Made by a program: the position numbers and the translations under genes | Notes under the pieces: generated by a model | What the model saw: the letters and a program-made list of their open reading frames with translations, nothing else | Databases searched by the model: none | What the model was told of the DNA's origin: nothing | From: Myxococcus stipitatus | Lineage (GTDB): Bacteria; Myxococcota; Myxococcia; Myxococcales; Myxococcaceae | DNA: 64,000 nt | Direction of reading: 5' to 3' | Assembly (NCBI RefSeq): GCF_021412625.1 | Contig: NZ_JAKCFI010000008.1 | Coordinates: 248,001-312,000, forward strand | Shown here: positions 42,146-49,915 of the stretch, one piece after another | Position numbering within the stretch: position 1 is the first letter of the stretch | Layout: each line of letters starts with the position of its first letter

Positions 42146-42517
42146 TCAGGGCACGCCCCCGCAGGCGCTGTTGTCGACGCCGCAGGCCGCGTCGATTCGC
42201 GCGACCTCCGGCGCCTGTTCGCACCCGCTGTCGAGCGACGCGGTCAACGCCTCCGTGCGCGCGCGCATGCACCGCACGCAGCCGGACTTCGCGCCGTCGA
42301 GCCCGTCATCCAGGTCGCGCTCGAGCGCCGCGTACGCGTCGAGCAGCGCCACGACGCACGCCTCGCGAGGCGTCGTCGAGCCCTCGCAGCGCTCCGCGTA
42401 GGCGCACATCGTCGCGGAGGCGCGCTCCGCCCACTCCTCGAAGGAGAGCTGGGTCTCCCCCTCCCCTCCGCAACCCACGAACCCCAGGAGCACCACCGCG
42501 CGCACGAACCGTCCCAT
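42146..42517 (-). CDS. Small Cys-rich lipoprotein
   Basis: A 123-residue lipoprotein (VLLGFVGCGGEG, C16). The mature part is helical and holds eight more Cys, including CAYAERC and CVRC, in a pattern typical of Cys-rich secreted proteins of myxobacteria. No catalytic motif is visible. It lies 73 bases downstream of the Kelch lipoprotein gene and immediately upstream of the small gene at 41815, so these three minus-strand genes may form one operon. Confidence 0.7.
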   Translation of the reverse strand: MGRFVRAVVLLGFVGCGGEGETQLSFEEWAERASATMCAYAERCEGSTTPREACVVALLDAYAALERDLDDGLDGAKSGCVRCMRARTEALTASLDSGCEQAPEVARIDAACGVDNSACGGVP

Positions 42518-42590
42518 GCCCGCATCTCACCCGGACGCCGCGCCGACGTCATCTCCGCCGTCGCGGCACGCGGCCCGGCCGGCGCCAGGC

Positions 42591-43862
42591 TCACCGACGC
42601 GGCAGCCCCACCGCGACCGGCGGGCCCGCCTCCTCGCCACACCCCGGCGCGACGCAGCCCTCCGCCACGCAAGGACCACACGACAGCGTGCCACCACAGC
42701 CATCCGACACCACGCCGCACGCGCCCGCGCGCGCCTCGCACGTCGCCGGGACACAGCCACCGGGCACGTAGCGCTCCGCCCGCGCGAGCATCCCCTCCGC
42801 CTCGTTCGCGCCCCCCGCGAGCAGCACCGCGCCATCCGGCAGGAGCCACGCCCCCGGCATCCCTCGCGGCTCCGTCAGCGCGGGCGCCGACCGCCACGCG
42901 CCCGTCATCGGGTCGAAGCGCTCCACCGACGCGAGCGCCCCCGTCGTGTAGTGCTCGCCGCCCAGCACCCACACCGCGCCGTCCCCGGCCACCAGCGCCG
43001 CGTGGTGCTCGCGCGGCACGGAGGGCGCGGCCACCAACGTCCACAGGCCCGTGGCCGCGTCGTACACCTCCGCCGTGCTCGCCGCGCGCGCCGTGCCTCC
43101 GCCCACCACCAGCACGCGCCCGTCCGGCAGCGGCGTCACCGAATGCCCCAGCCGATGCGTCCCCGCCGCGCCTCCCGCGGGCCCCGCCTTCTCCCAGGTC
43201 CCCGTGGCGACGTCATAGAGCTCCGCCTGGAGACCGCTGACGAAGAGCGCCTTGCCGTTGGGCAACATCACCGCCGTGCCCGAGCCCCCGCGCACGAAGG
43301 CCGGCGCGGACGCGGGCGTCCACGTCCCACCCGCCGGGTCGAACAGCTCCGCGGAGCGCAGCGGGCGGCGGTCCACGTCCGTGCCCCCCGCGACGAGCAC
43401 GCGCCCGTCCGGCAACAGCAGCGCCGCCGGGTCGTTGCGCGCCTCGACCATGGGCGCCACCTGCGTCCACGTCCCCGTGTCCGGCGCGTACACCTCCGCG
43501 TCCGTCAGGGCGCCCATCGCCACGCCGTGCGTGCCGCCCACCGCGAGCACGCGCCCATCCACGAGCCGCACCACCGCGTGGTTGCGTCGCGGCACGCGCA
43601 TCGAACCCGTCGGGTTCCACAGGCCCGTCTCCGGGTCGAAGACCTCGCAGCTCGCCAGCGTGCGGTGACCGTCATGCCCGCCCGACGCCAGCACCCGCCC
43701 GTCCGCCAGCGACACGAAGGGCAGCAGCTTGCGCGGCGTCGCCAGCACCCACGGCGCTCCCGTCGCGGCCAGCTCTCCTCCGTCCGCGCGCGGACCGGAG
43801 CTGCAGGAGAACACGAGCGCGAAGAGCGCCACGGTGATGCACGAAGTCGAGACACGCCGCAT
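42591..43862 (-). CDS. Kelch-repeat beta-propeller lipoprotein
   Basis: A 423-residue lipoprotein (ALFALVFSC). Six or seven Kelch-type repeats follow, each with DGRVLVxGG and an aromatic W before the next (for example GTWTQVAPM, GLWTLVAAP, GAWRSAPAL), forming a propeller as in galactose oxidase-like proteins. The last ~45 residues are Cys-rich with CGVVSDGCGGTLSCGPC, a motif frequent in myxobacterial secreted proteins. No copper-ligand set is seen, so it is probably a binding protein. The ATG at 43862 was preferred to a GTG three codons upstream; neither has a strong ribosome site. Confidence 0.85.
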   Translation of the reverse strand: MRRVSTSCITVALFALVFSCSSGPRADGGELAATGAPWVLATPRKLLPFVSLADGRVLASGGHDGHRTLASCEVFDPETGLWNPTGSMRVPRRNHAVVRLVDGRVLAVGGTHGVAMGALTDAEVYAPDTGTWTQVAPMVEARNDPAALLLPDGRVLVAGGTDVDRRPLRSAELFDPAGGTWTPASAPAFVRGGSGTAVMLPNGKALFVSGLQAELYDVATGTWEKAGPAGGAAGTHRLGHSVTPLPDGRVLVVGGGTARAASTAEVYDAATGLWTLVAAPSVPREHHAALVAGDGAVWVLGGEHYTTGALASVERFDPMTGAWRSAPALTEPRGMPGAWLLPDGAVLLAGGANEAEGMLARAERYVPGGCVPATCEARAGACGVVSDGCGGTLSCGPCVAEGCVAPGCGEEAGPPVAVGLPRR

Positions 43863-43989
43863 GAGGCCCACCCGGAGGACTGTTCGAGGAGGACTCGTGT
43901 AGCCCGGCGGTCTGACATTTCCCGGCTGTCCAACCTGAATGATTCCAGACGGTTGAAGGTGTCCGCGGGTTGGAGCGGCGAGGCCGTGC

Positions 43990-44316
43990 TCAGTGGCGCG
44001 AGGGCTCCTCGTCGGGGCCGGTGGAGATGTTCACCGGTTCGCGGTCCATGTCGCGCGCGTGGTGGGGAGGCAGCGCGCCACCGTCGTCGTCCACCTCCAG
44101 GTGGAGGAGCGGATGGTCGACGTGGGAGAGGTACACGTCGTCGGCGCTGACGTGGTCCACGTCGCGGTACTCCACCAGGTAGTCCCTGCGATGGATGGGC
44201 ACGAGCCCCCTCTCCAGCTCGAAGTGGACGTCACCGATGGCGGCGACACGGCCCACCTTGCGTCCGTCGGACGTCCGCACCGTCATGCCTTCTCGCACCG
44301 CACCGGCCTGGACCAT
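43990..44316 (-). CDS. DUF2171/PRC-barrel-like protein
   Basis: A 108-residue cytoplasmic protein. The N-terminal half, VREGMTVRTSDGRKVGRVAAIGDVHFELE, is the DUF2171/PRC-barrel pattern, and the second half is Asp/His-rich. Such proteins are often found with stress genes in soil bacteria, with unknown function. The ATG follows GAGGAGG by nine bases, which decides the start; a longer frame to 44775 has no such site. It is divergent to the small coiled-coil gene at 44533. Confidence 0.75.
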   Translation of the reverse strand: MVQAGAVREGMTVRTSDGRKVGRVAAIGDVHFELERGLVPIHRRDYLVEYRDVDHVSADDVYLSHVDHPLLHLEVDDDGGALPPHHARDMDREPVNISTGPDEEPSRH

Positions 44317-44532
44317 CGCGGCCTCCTCGTGGCTCGTTGGCGCCCGGAGCATCCGGGCCTCTCCTCGGAGAACCGCGAGCGGCGCGGGCCTGTTGCCCGG
44401 GGAGGACGGGCCGGGCAGGCGGGCGCCTGCCTCCGGGAAGCCAGGGCGGGCCCGGGAGCGACGGAGCGGGAATCCGTCCCGCACGCGGCGGGCCCGGCGT
44501 GGGGTGCCTACGTTCGCGTCAGGAGGTGTCTC

Positions 44533-44730
44533 ATGCTCTTGGAGCTGTCGGCGGTGGAAGCACGCGAGCTGAAGCAGGCGCTGGACACCGCGCTGCGCGA
44601 GCTGCTCGAAGAGATTGCCCACACGGATACGGAGGCCTACCGCACGATGCTGCGAGAGCGGTACGAGCGACTGGAGCCGTTGGCGCGGCGGTTGGAGTCG
44701 TCGCTCGAGGACAGCCAGGTCTACGCCTGA
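44533..44730 (+). CDS. Small helical protein
   Basis: A 65-residue, all-helical, acidic and Arg-rich protein (LSAVEARELKQALDTALREL then YERLEPLARRLESSLE) that would form a helical hairpin or short coiled coil. AGGAGG precedes the ATG by six bases, good support for a real gene. No family is recognised, although short proteins like this are common in myxobacteria. It shares its promoter region with the divergent DUF2171 gene and is followed after 119 bases by the YbaK-like gene. Confidence 0.72.
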   Translation: MLLELSAVEARELKQALDTALRELLEEIAHTDTEAYRTMLRERYERLEPLARRLESSLEDSQVYA

Positions 44731-44849
44731 GCGTCCGTCGCCACGGGCCGCCTCCCAGGCGGCCATGCGAGGCATGGGGAGTGGCGGACACGGCTGGCGC
44801 CTGGCCCACGCGGGGCCACCTTCACCGCGAGCACCGGAGGAGGCCCGCC

Positions 44850-45362
44850 ATGATTCCGCAGCGCATCATCCAGTACCTGGAGCGCAGCCGTGTTCCCTTC
44901 GACCGCAGGCCGCACCCGCGAGCCATCACCGCGCAGGCGCTCGCCGCGTCCCTGCACGTCAGTGGCTTCGAGGTGGCCAAGACGGTCCTCCTCCAGGCCC
45001 GGGATCGGCTCTGGATGTGCGTGGTGAGCGCGGCGGACACGGTGAACCTGGACCGCTTCTCCCGCCTGACGGGGGCCTCCCAGCTGCGACTCGCGGAGGA
45101 GTCCGAGTTCGCGCACCTCTTCCCCGAATGCGAGATAGGCGCCGAGCCGCCCTTCGGCCTGCTCTACGGCCTGCCGGTGGTGGTGGACGCGCGCCTGCCC
45201 GACGCGCGGCGGCTGCTGTTCCGCGCGGGCTCGCATTCGGAGGCCCTGGAGATGCGCTTCGAGGACTTCATGAACCTGGAGGCGCCGCTCATCGGAGACG
45301 TCGTCCATGACCGCGGGGGCGGACGGGTCGGCCTGGGCGTGGAGCAAGGCCCCCGCGCGTGA
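44850..45362 (+). CDS. YbaK/ProX-type aminoacyl-tRNA deacylase-like protein
   Basis: A 170-residue member of the YbaK/EbsC fold, close to the usual length. Marks are FDRRPHPRAITAQALAASLH at the N-terminus, VAKTVLLQARDRLWMCVVSA (with the conserved Lys) and ECEIGAEPPFGLLYGLPVVVD, which is the typical GxxPPFG loop. Such enzymes hydrolyse mischarged tRNA such as Cys-tRNAPro or Ala-tRNAPro. The ribosome site GGAGGAGG is seven bases before the ATG. It converges with the ABC ATPase gene with a six-base gap. Confidence 0.88.
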   Translation: MIPQRIIQYLERSRVPFDRRPHPRAITAQALAASLHVSGFEVAKTVLLQARDRLWMCVVSAADTVNLDRFSRLTGASQLRLAEESEFAHLFPECEIGAEPPFGLLYGLPVVVDARLPDARRLLFRAGSHSEALEMRFEDFMNLEAPLIGDVVHDRGGGRVGLGVEQGPRA

Positions 45363-45368
45363 CGCGCG

Positions 45369-46373
45369 CTACAGCGCCCGTCCCGACCTCGCGTCGAACC
45401 GGCGGAGCTTCGCGGGGTCATAGCGCAGGGAGACGGGGGTGCCCGTGGGGGGACAGAAGTCTCCGGGGGCTCGCGCCACCAGGTGCTCGCCGGACACCTC
45501 CACCGTCACCCAGGACTCGGCGCCCATCGGCTCGACCAGGTACACGCGCCCTTCCAGCATGCCGCCCGTGGCGACGATTTCCAGCTGCTCCGGACGCAGG
45601 CCGAGCACCACGTCCTCGTCCTCGAGGCCCAGCGTCCGGGGCTTCACCAGGTTGATGCGCGGCGAGCCGAAGAACGCGGCCACGAAGAGGTTGGTGGGGG
45701 CGTCGTACAGCGCGCGTGGGGGAGCGACCTGCTGCACCTCGCCCTGGTCCATCACCACCACGCGGTCCGACAGCGTCATCGCCTCCGCCTGGTCGTGGGT
45801 GACGTAGATGAACGTGGCGGCGAGCCGTTCGTGCAGCTTCTTGATTTCCCCCCGCATCTGCGTGCGCAGCGCGGCGTCCAGGTTGGACAGGGGTTCGTCG
45901 AAGAGGAACACCTTGGGCCTGCGCACGAGGGCCCGGCCCAGGGCCACGCGCTGGCGCTGACCACCGGAGAGCGCCTTCGGGCGGCGGGACAACAGCGACT
46001 CCAGCCCCAGGGTGGTGGCGACCTCGCGCACGCGCGCGTCGATGTCCGAGCGCGACATGCCGAGCACCTCCAACGGGAAGGCGAGGTTCCTGGCCACGTC
46101 CATGTGCGGATAGAGGGCGTAGCTCTGGAACACCATGGCGATGTCCCGCTCCTTCGGGGACAGGTCGTTCACCACGGCGCCGTCGATGCGCAGCGTGCCG
46201 CCGGACAGCGACTCCAGGCCGGCGATCAGGTTGAGGGTGGTCGACTTGCCGCAGCCGGACGGCCCCACGAGCGAGACGAACTCCCCATCCGCGATGTGCA
46301 GCGTCACGTCCTTCACCGCGGCCACGCCGCCCCGGTACACCTTGCGCACGCCCTCGAGGGACACGGTCGCCAC
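45369..46373 (-). CDS. ABC transporter ATP-binding protein, UgpC/MsmK-like
   Basis: A 334-residue ATPase of the carbohydrate-uptake (CUT1) type. Walker A is GPSGCGKST, the signature LSGGQRQR, Walker B VFLFDEPLSNLD and the H-loop THDQAEAM; a C-terminal TOBE-type regulatory domain follows (GLRPEQLEIV onwards). It powers import of sugars or related solutes by a permease and binding protein. None is encoded nearby, so it is probably a shared ATPase for several transporters. The start is GTG with GGGAGAGGG eight bases upstream. Confidence 0.92.
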   Translation of the reverse strand: MATVSLEGVRKVYRGGVAAVKDVTLHIADGEFVSLVGPSGCGKSTTLNLIAGLESLSGGTLRIDGAVVNDLSPKERDIAMVFQSYALYPHMDVARNLAFPLEVLGMSRSDIDARVREVATTLGLESLLSRRPKALSGGQRQRVALGRALVRRPKVFLFDEPLSNLDAALRTQMRGEIKKLHERLAATFIYVTHDQAEAMTLSDRVVVMDQGEVQQVAPPRALYDAPTNLFVAAFFGSPRINLVKPRTLGLEDEDVVLGLRPEQLEIVATGGMLEGRVYLVEPMGAESWVTVEVSGEHLVARAPGDFCPPTGTPVSLRYDPAKLRRFDARSGRAL

Positions 46374-46574
46374 GCGGCTAGCCCTCTCCCCAGAGGTCGC
46401 TCCGAGCCTCCACCCCGCGTGCCGTCATCATCCCCGGTGTCGTGCGCATGGAGGCAGCATCCCGCGCTGATGGAGCACGGCAAGCGCGATGACGGGCGCG
46501 CGTGGACTCGATGACACCTCTCGCCCCGAGGTGGAGAGGGCCGGGCCCCGGACCTCCCCGACTTCGGGTCTGAG

Positions 46575-46982
46575 TCAGGGGGCGACCTCCCTGACACGCC
46601 CCTCCGCGTCGACGTCGAAGTGGAGCGAGCCTCGGTTCGTGCCCACCACGAACAGGGCATAGCGCCCCCCGGGCTGGAGCGCTCGGGGCCCGTCCACGAC
46701 GATGAAGCCGGCGGGCGCCTCTCCGTAGGTCAGCGAGGCCACGCTGGCCTCGTCGCCGAACGGCTCGGCGCGCAGCGCCCAGTAGACGTCCCCCGCCCGG
46801 CTCACCACCTGGATGTTGCTGTAGCGCGGACGGTCGTCGTGCTCCGGGTCCATCACGGTGAAGCGCGGGGCGGGCAGCCTCGCGTCCTCCACCAAGGACA
46901 CCTGGAGGAGCGGGCGGCACGCGGTGAAGGACAGGAGCAGGCCGCAGACCCACCCCAGCCTGGCGAGGGACGAGGACCTCAT
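46575..46982 (-). CDS. Lipoprotein encoded three bases after the HETAH-protein gene
   Basis: A 135-residue lipoprotein (LLLSFTAC, C22). The mature part is beta-rich, with an extended first segment (VEDARLPAPRFTVMDPEHD) and a compact C-terminal sheet ending GSLHFDVDAEGRVREV. It starts three bases after the stop codon of the large repeat protein at 46986, so the two are co-transcribed. A frameshifted copy of its C-terminal half lies on the other side of that gene (48694-48878). This pattern suggests an immunity or chaperone-like partner, but no family was recognised, so this is inference. Confidence 0.7.
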   Translation of the reverse strand: MRSSSLARLGWVCGLLLSFTACRPLLQVSLVEDARLPAPRFTVMDPEHDDRPRYSNIQVVSRAGDVYWALRAEPFGDEASVASLTYGEAPAGFIVVDGPRALQPGGRYALFVVGTNRGSLHFDVDAEGRVREVAP

Positions 46983-46985
46983 CGG

Positions 46986-48617
46986 CTACCCCGCGCCCCG
47001 GCCCGCCCGCACCTCGGCGAGGGCCGCGTTGAGCTGCGCCGTGTAGTCCGTGCCCTTGTACACGAAGGGCTTGCCGGGCGTCGTGATGCAGCCGGCGAGA
47101 TAGGCCTGCTCGAGGAACTCCGCCTGCTGCTCGGGATTGAGCTCGCTCCAGGACTTGCCCTCGTCCAGGCCCTTCTTGAAGTTGTAGCCATCCCCCACGC
47201 TCTGCGCCAGGAGCGCCTCGCTCATGTAATCGGTGCCACCATTCTGGTGCTGCCAGACGTGCGCCGTCTCATGCACCAGCAGGTCCGCCTGCAGGGGCAG
47301 GTACTTCTTCGGGATGTAGATGGTGTCGCCATGGGTGAACGCGCGCCCGGAAGCGCCGAAGACGCCGGCGTCACCCTCCTTGATGCGAATCTTCGAGTAG
47401 TCGATGGAGTCCCCGTAGACGCTCCGCAGCGTGGCGATCTCACTGTCCGACAGCTTTCGCCCGGGCGGCTCCAGGCCCACCATCGTCTGGATGGCGCTCA
47501 GGGCACGGCCCCCCATCATCAGGAACGCATCCGCGGGCGTCTGCACGAAGGTCTTCAGCACGCCCAGGCCCATGTCCTTGAGGCCATCGCCGAACTTCCC
47601 CTGGAACAGCTTGCCGATACCGCCGAAGAAGGTGCCAATCCCCTCCTTCCAATTGCGGAACGCACCCAGGATGGTGCTCAGGCCTCCGGTGAACATGCTC
47701 CGCGCGCCGTCGGTCCATCGCTCCCAGAAGGTCTTCGCCGCGCCGCCCACCCACTTCGCCGCGGAGCCCACCGCGCCGCCCACCCACTTCGCCGCGGAGC
47801 CCACCGCGCCGCCCACCCACTTCGCCGCGGAGCCCACCGCGCCGCCCACGGCCTTGGCCGCGGAACCCACGGCGCCGCCCACGGCCTTGGCCGCCGAGCC
47901 GACCGCGTCCACCGCCGAGCTCGCGACGTCACCCACGGCCTTGACCGCGCCGCCCACGGCGTCGGCGATGTCCCCGAAGGGGTCCCAGAACTCGACCTCC
48001 TTCTCCTGGCCGTCCACGCGGATGATGCCCTTGTCGTTCTCCGCGCGGATGTCCGCCACCTGCTTCGGGGACAGCTTCTCCCCCGACAAGACGCGGCGGA
48101 ACAGCTCGCCCTCGTCGCCCTGGGTGTCCTCGGTGTTGAGCTGGGTGTCCAGGTGGTGACCGGCCTCCTCCACGTAGGTGGACGCCGCGAGCGCCGGGTC
48201 CAGCGACGCGTTGATGAGCACCGTTCCGGACTCCGCGTCATAGGCGCCATGGGCGCCCTTCAGCGTCTCCGCGGGCACCGTGCGCACCGGAGGCAGCCAG
48301 CTGAAGTCGCCCTTCAGGGCCTGCTGCCGGTACTGCTCGGCCTTGGCGGCGTCGTAGCCCTTGCCGTAGACCGTCTGCATCGTCTCGTGGAACTTCTGCT
48401 TGTCCGAGGCCAGCGCGCCGAACTCGCGCTTGAACGTGGACGTCACGTCCGGCTGCTTCGAGACGAATGCGCTCTGCTCGGAGAAGCCCGCACGGCGCGC
48501 TGCCAGTTGCGGTGTGCGGGGTGATGCCCCCCGCGTCGTGTTGCCGCGCGCCGTCCCCTCCGGCAGCACGTCATGATGCACCTGTGGCGCCACTCTCGCT
48601 TGGATCCGCATGGTCAT
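46986..48617 (-). CDS. HETAH (DUF4157-like) protein with glycine/alanine helical repeats
   Basis: A 543-residue protein without a clear signal peptide. The N-terminal part (residues ~120-190) has YVEEAGHHLDTQLN then DTQGDEGELF, a pattern I recall from large bacterial repeat proteins, and may be a peptidase-like fold. Five 11-residue units VGSAAK(A/W)VGGA (about 238-292) form an amphipathic stretch that could interact with membranes. The C-terminal part has HETAHVWQHQ near residues 446-455, the DUF4157 motif seen in effector-associated proteins of contractile-injection and polymorphic systems. An ATG at 48617 follows a GGGGGG run. It may be an effector or pre-toxin; a structural role is the alternative. 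Confidence 0.7.
   Translation of the reverse strand: MTMRIQARVAPQVHHDVLPEGTARGNTTRGASPRTPQLAARRAGFSEQSAFVSKQPDVTSTFKREFGALASDKQKFHETMQTVYGKGYDAAKAEQYRQQALKGDFSWLPPVRTVPAETLKGAHGAYDAESGTVLINASLDPALAASTYVEEAGHHLDTQLNTEDTQGDEGELFRRVLSGEKLSPKQVADIRAENDKGIIRVDGQEKEVEFWDPFGDIADAVGGAVKAVGDVASSAVDAVGSAAKAVGGAVGSAAKAVGGAVGSAAKWVGGAVGSAAKWVGGAVGSAAKWVGGAAKTFWERWTDGARSMFTGGLSTILGAFRNWKEGIGTFFGGIGKLFQGKFGDGLKDMGLGVLKTFVQTPADAFLMMGGRALSAIQTMVGLEPPGRKLSDSEIATLRSVYGDSIDYSKIRIKEGDAGVFGASGRAFTHGDTIYIPKKYLPLQADLLVHETAHVWQHQNGGTDYMSEALLAQSVGDGYNFKKGLDEGKSWSELNPEQQAEFLEQAYLAGCITTPGKPFVYKGTDYTAQLNAALAEVRAGRGAG
47741..47905 (-). repeat. Five 33-bp repeats in the HETAH-protein gene
   Basis: Units of 33 bases begin at 47741, 47774, 47807, 47840 and 47873. 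They encode VGSAAK(A/W)VGGA; the first three carry the Trp form and the last two, which are slightly diverged, the Ala form. The phase is constant, so copy number can vary without breaking the frame. Confidence 0.9.
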
Positions 48618-48693
48618 GTCCCCCCGTCATGAACAGCTGGGACAAGGTGTAACCCAAGACCGACATGGAATGACATACGTCGACCGACCGATG

Positions 48694-48878
48694 CAGGGAG
48701 GAACCGCCGTGACGCGGCCCTCCGCGTCCACGTCGCAGTGCGGCGAACCCCGGCTCTTGCCCACCACGAACAGGGCATGGCGCCCCCTCGAACTGGAGCG
48801 CCCGCGGCCTCTCCAGGGGGACGACGCCAGGCGGAGTCTCGCCGTAGGTCAGCGTGGCTCCGCTCGAGACGCCGTCAC
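48694..48878 (-). pseudogene. Frameshifted partial copy of the 46575-46982 lipoprotein gene
   Basis: This stretch aligns along its length with the 3' half of the lipoprotein gene (GCCCACCACGAACAGGGCAT is shared exactly, as are CCGTAGGTCAGCG and others). One extra base near 48788-48793 shifts the frame, so the LTYGE-type half and the DVDAEGRV-type half lie in different frames. The 5' half with the signal peptide is missing. It sits directly upstream of the HETAH gene. It is most likely a decayed duplicate. Confidence 0.8.
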
Positions 48879-48918
48879 CTGGCCGTGGTCGTGACTGGCG
48901 CGAACGACAGCGACAGGC

Positions 48919-49827
48919 CTAGAGCGCCACGGTCATTCCGCCATCGACGATGAAGGAGGAGCCCGTGAGATAGGGATGGTCGTCGGAGGCGAGCATCAGC
49001 GCGGCCTGGGCGACCTCCTCCGCCGTGGCGATGCGCTGCTGACCATGGACATTGGCGCGAGCCCATTCCGCGGCGGCGGCCTGGAACTCCTCCTCCGTCA
49101 TGGGGCGTCCGCCGCTGAACTGGCGTCGGGACAGCGGCGTGTCCACCGTTCCCGGGCAGAGCGCGTTCACGCGGATGCCCAACGTGCCGTACTCCAGCGC
49201 GGCGGCCTGGGCGAGCCCCACCAGGGCGCGCTTGCTCGCGGTGTACGTCGAGCTGCCCTTGCGCGTGGCCACCGACTGCACGGACGACGTGAGCACGATG
49301 GAGCCGCCGCCCCCGCTCAGCATGTATGGGATTTGCGCGCGCATCGCCGCGAAGACGCCGCGCACGTTCGTGTCGAGCAGGTCGTTCCACTCCTCCAGCG
49401 AGACCTCGTGCAGCCCCTTCGCCATGCTGATGCCCGCGTTGTTGAAGGCGACGTGGAGCCCGCCGTAGCGCTGGACGACGGCGTCCACGAAGGCCTGCAC
49501 CTGGGCCGGGTCGCGCACATCGACCTTGGAGTAGGTGGCCTCGCCGCCCGCCTGGCGGATCTGCTGCTCCACCTCCTGGCCCAGGGCCTCGCGTCGGCCG
49601 CAGAAGGCCACCTTCCCGCCCTCCGCCGCGAAGGCGATGGCCGCCGCGCGGCCGATGCCCGAGGTCGCGCCCGTCACGAGCACCACCTTGCCCTCGAAGC
49701 GCCTCCGCTCCGCGATGGGCGCCACGCCCACCGGTGAGCCGCAGGCCACATCCGCCGCGAGCACCGCCGTGCTCCCCAGCGCCGCCGTCAGGAACGTCCT
49801 CCGCTCGAACCCGCTCTTCGTCGTCAT
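48919..49827 (-). CDS. Exported short-chain dehydrogenase/reductase with Tat-like signal
   Basis: A 302-residue SDR. The first ~40 residues form a Tat-type signal (ERRTFLTAALGSTAVLAA), possibly with a lipobox-like ADVAC, and the SDR domain starts after that. NAD(P) binding is TGATSGIG (52-59), NNAG follows in VAFNNAGISM, and the catalytic Ser, Tyr and Lys lie in SSVQS and TYTASK. It oxidises or reduces an unknown alcohol or ketone with NAD(P). A Tat signal on a nicotinamide-dependent SDR is unusual; the Tat route would let a folded protein with bound cofactor be exported. It is divergent to a LysR gene that probably controls it. Confidence 0.88.
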   Translation of the reverse strand: MTTKSGFERRTFLTAALGSTAVLAADVACGSPVGVAPIAERRRFEGKVVLVTGATSGIGRAAAIAFAAEGGKVAFCGRREALGQEVEQQIRQAGGEATYSKVDVRDPAQVQAFVDAVVQRYGGLHVAFNNAGISMAKGLHEVSLEEWNDLLDTNVRGVFAAMRAQIPYMLSGGGGSIVLTSSVQSVATRKGSSTYTASKRALVGLAQAAALEYGTLGIRVNALCPGTVDTPLSRRQFSGGRPMTEEEFQAAAAEWARANVHGQQRIATAEEVAQAALMLASDDHPYLTGSSFIVDGGMTVAL

Positions 49828-49887
49828 GACTGCCTCCCAGGGATGTCTCCCGTTGAGGCCCTCATCCGTAGCAGCGCTGGACGGGCC

Positions 49888-49906
49888 GGATAATCCGCGT
49901 TAGTCC
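49888..49906. promoter_or_regulatory. Candidate LysR-type operator
   Basis: GGATAATCCGCGTTAGTCC is an imperfect inverted repeat containing a T-N11-A core, located in the 88-base gap between the divergent SDR and LysR genes. This is the usual place for a LysR binding site. Confidence 0.45.
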
Positions 49907-49915
49907 GCACAGCTC

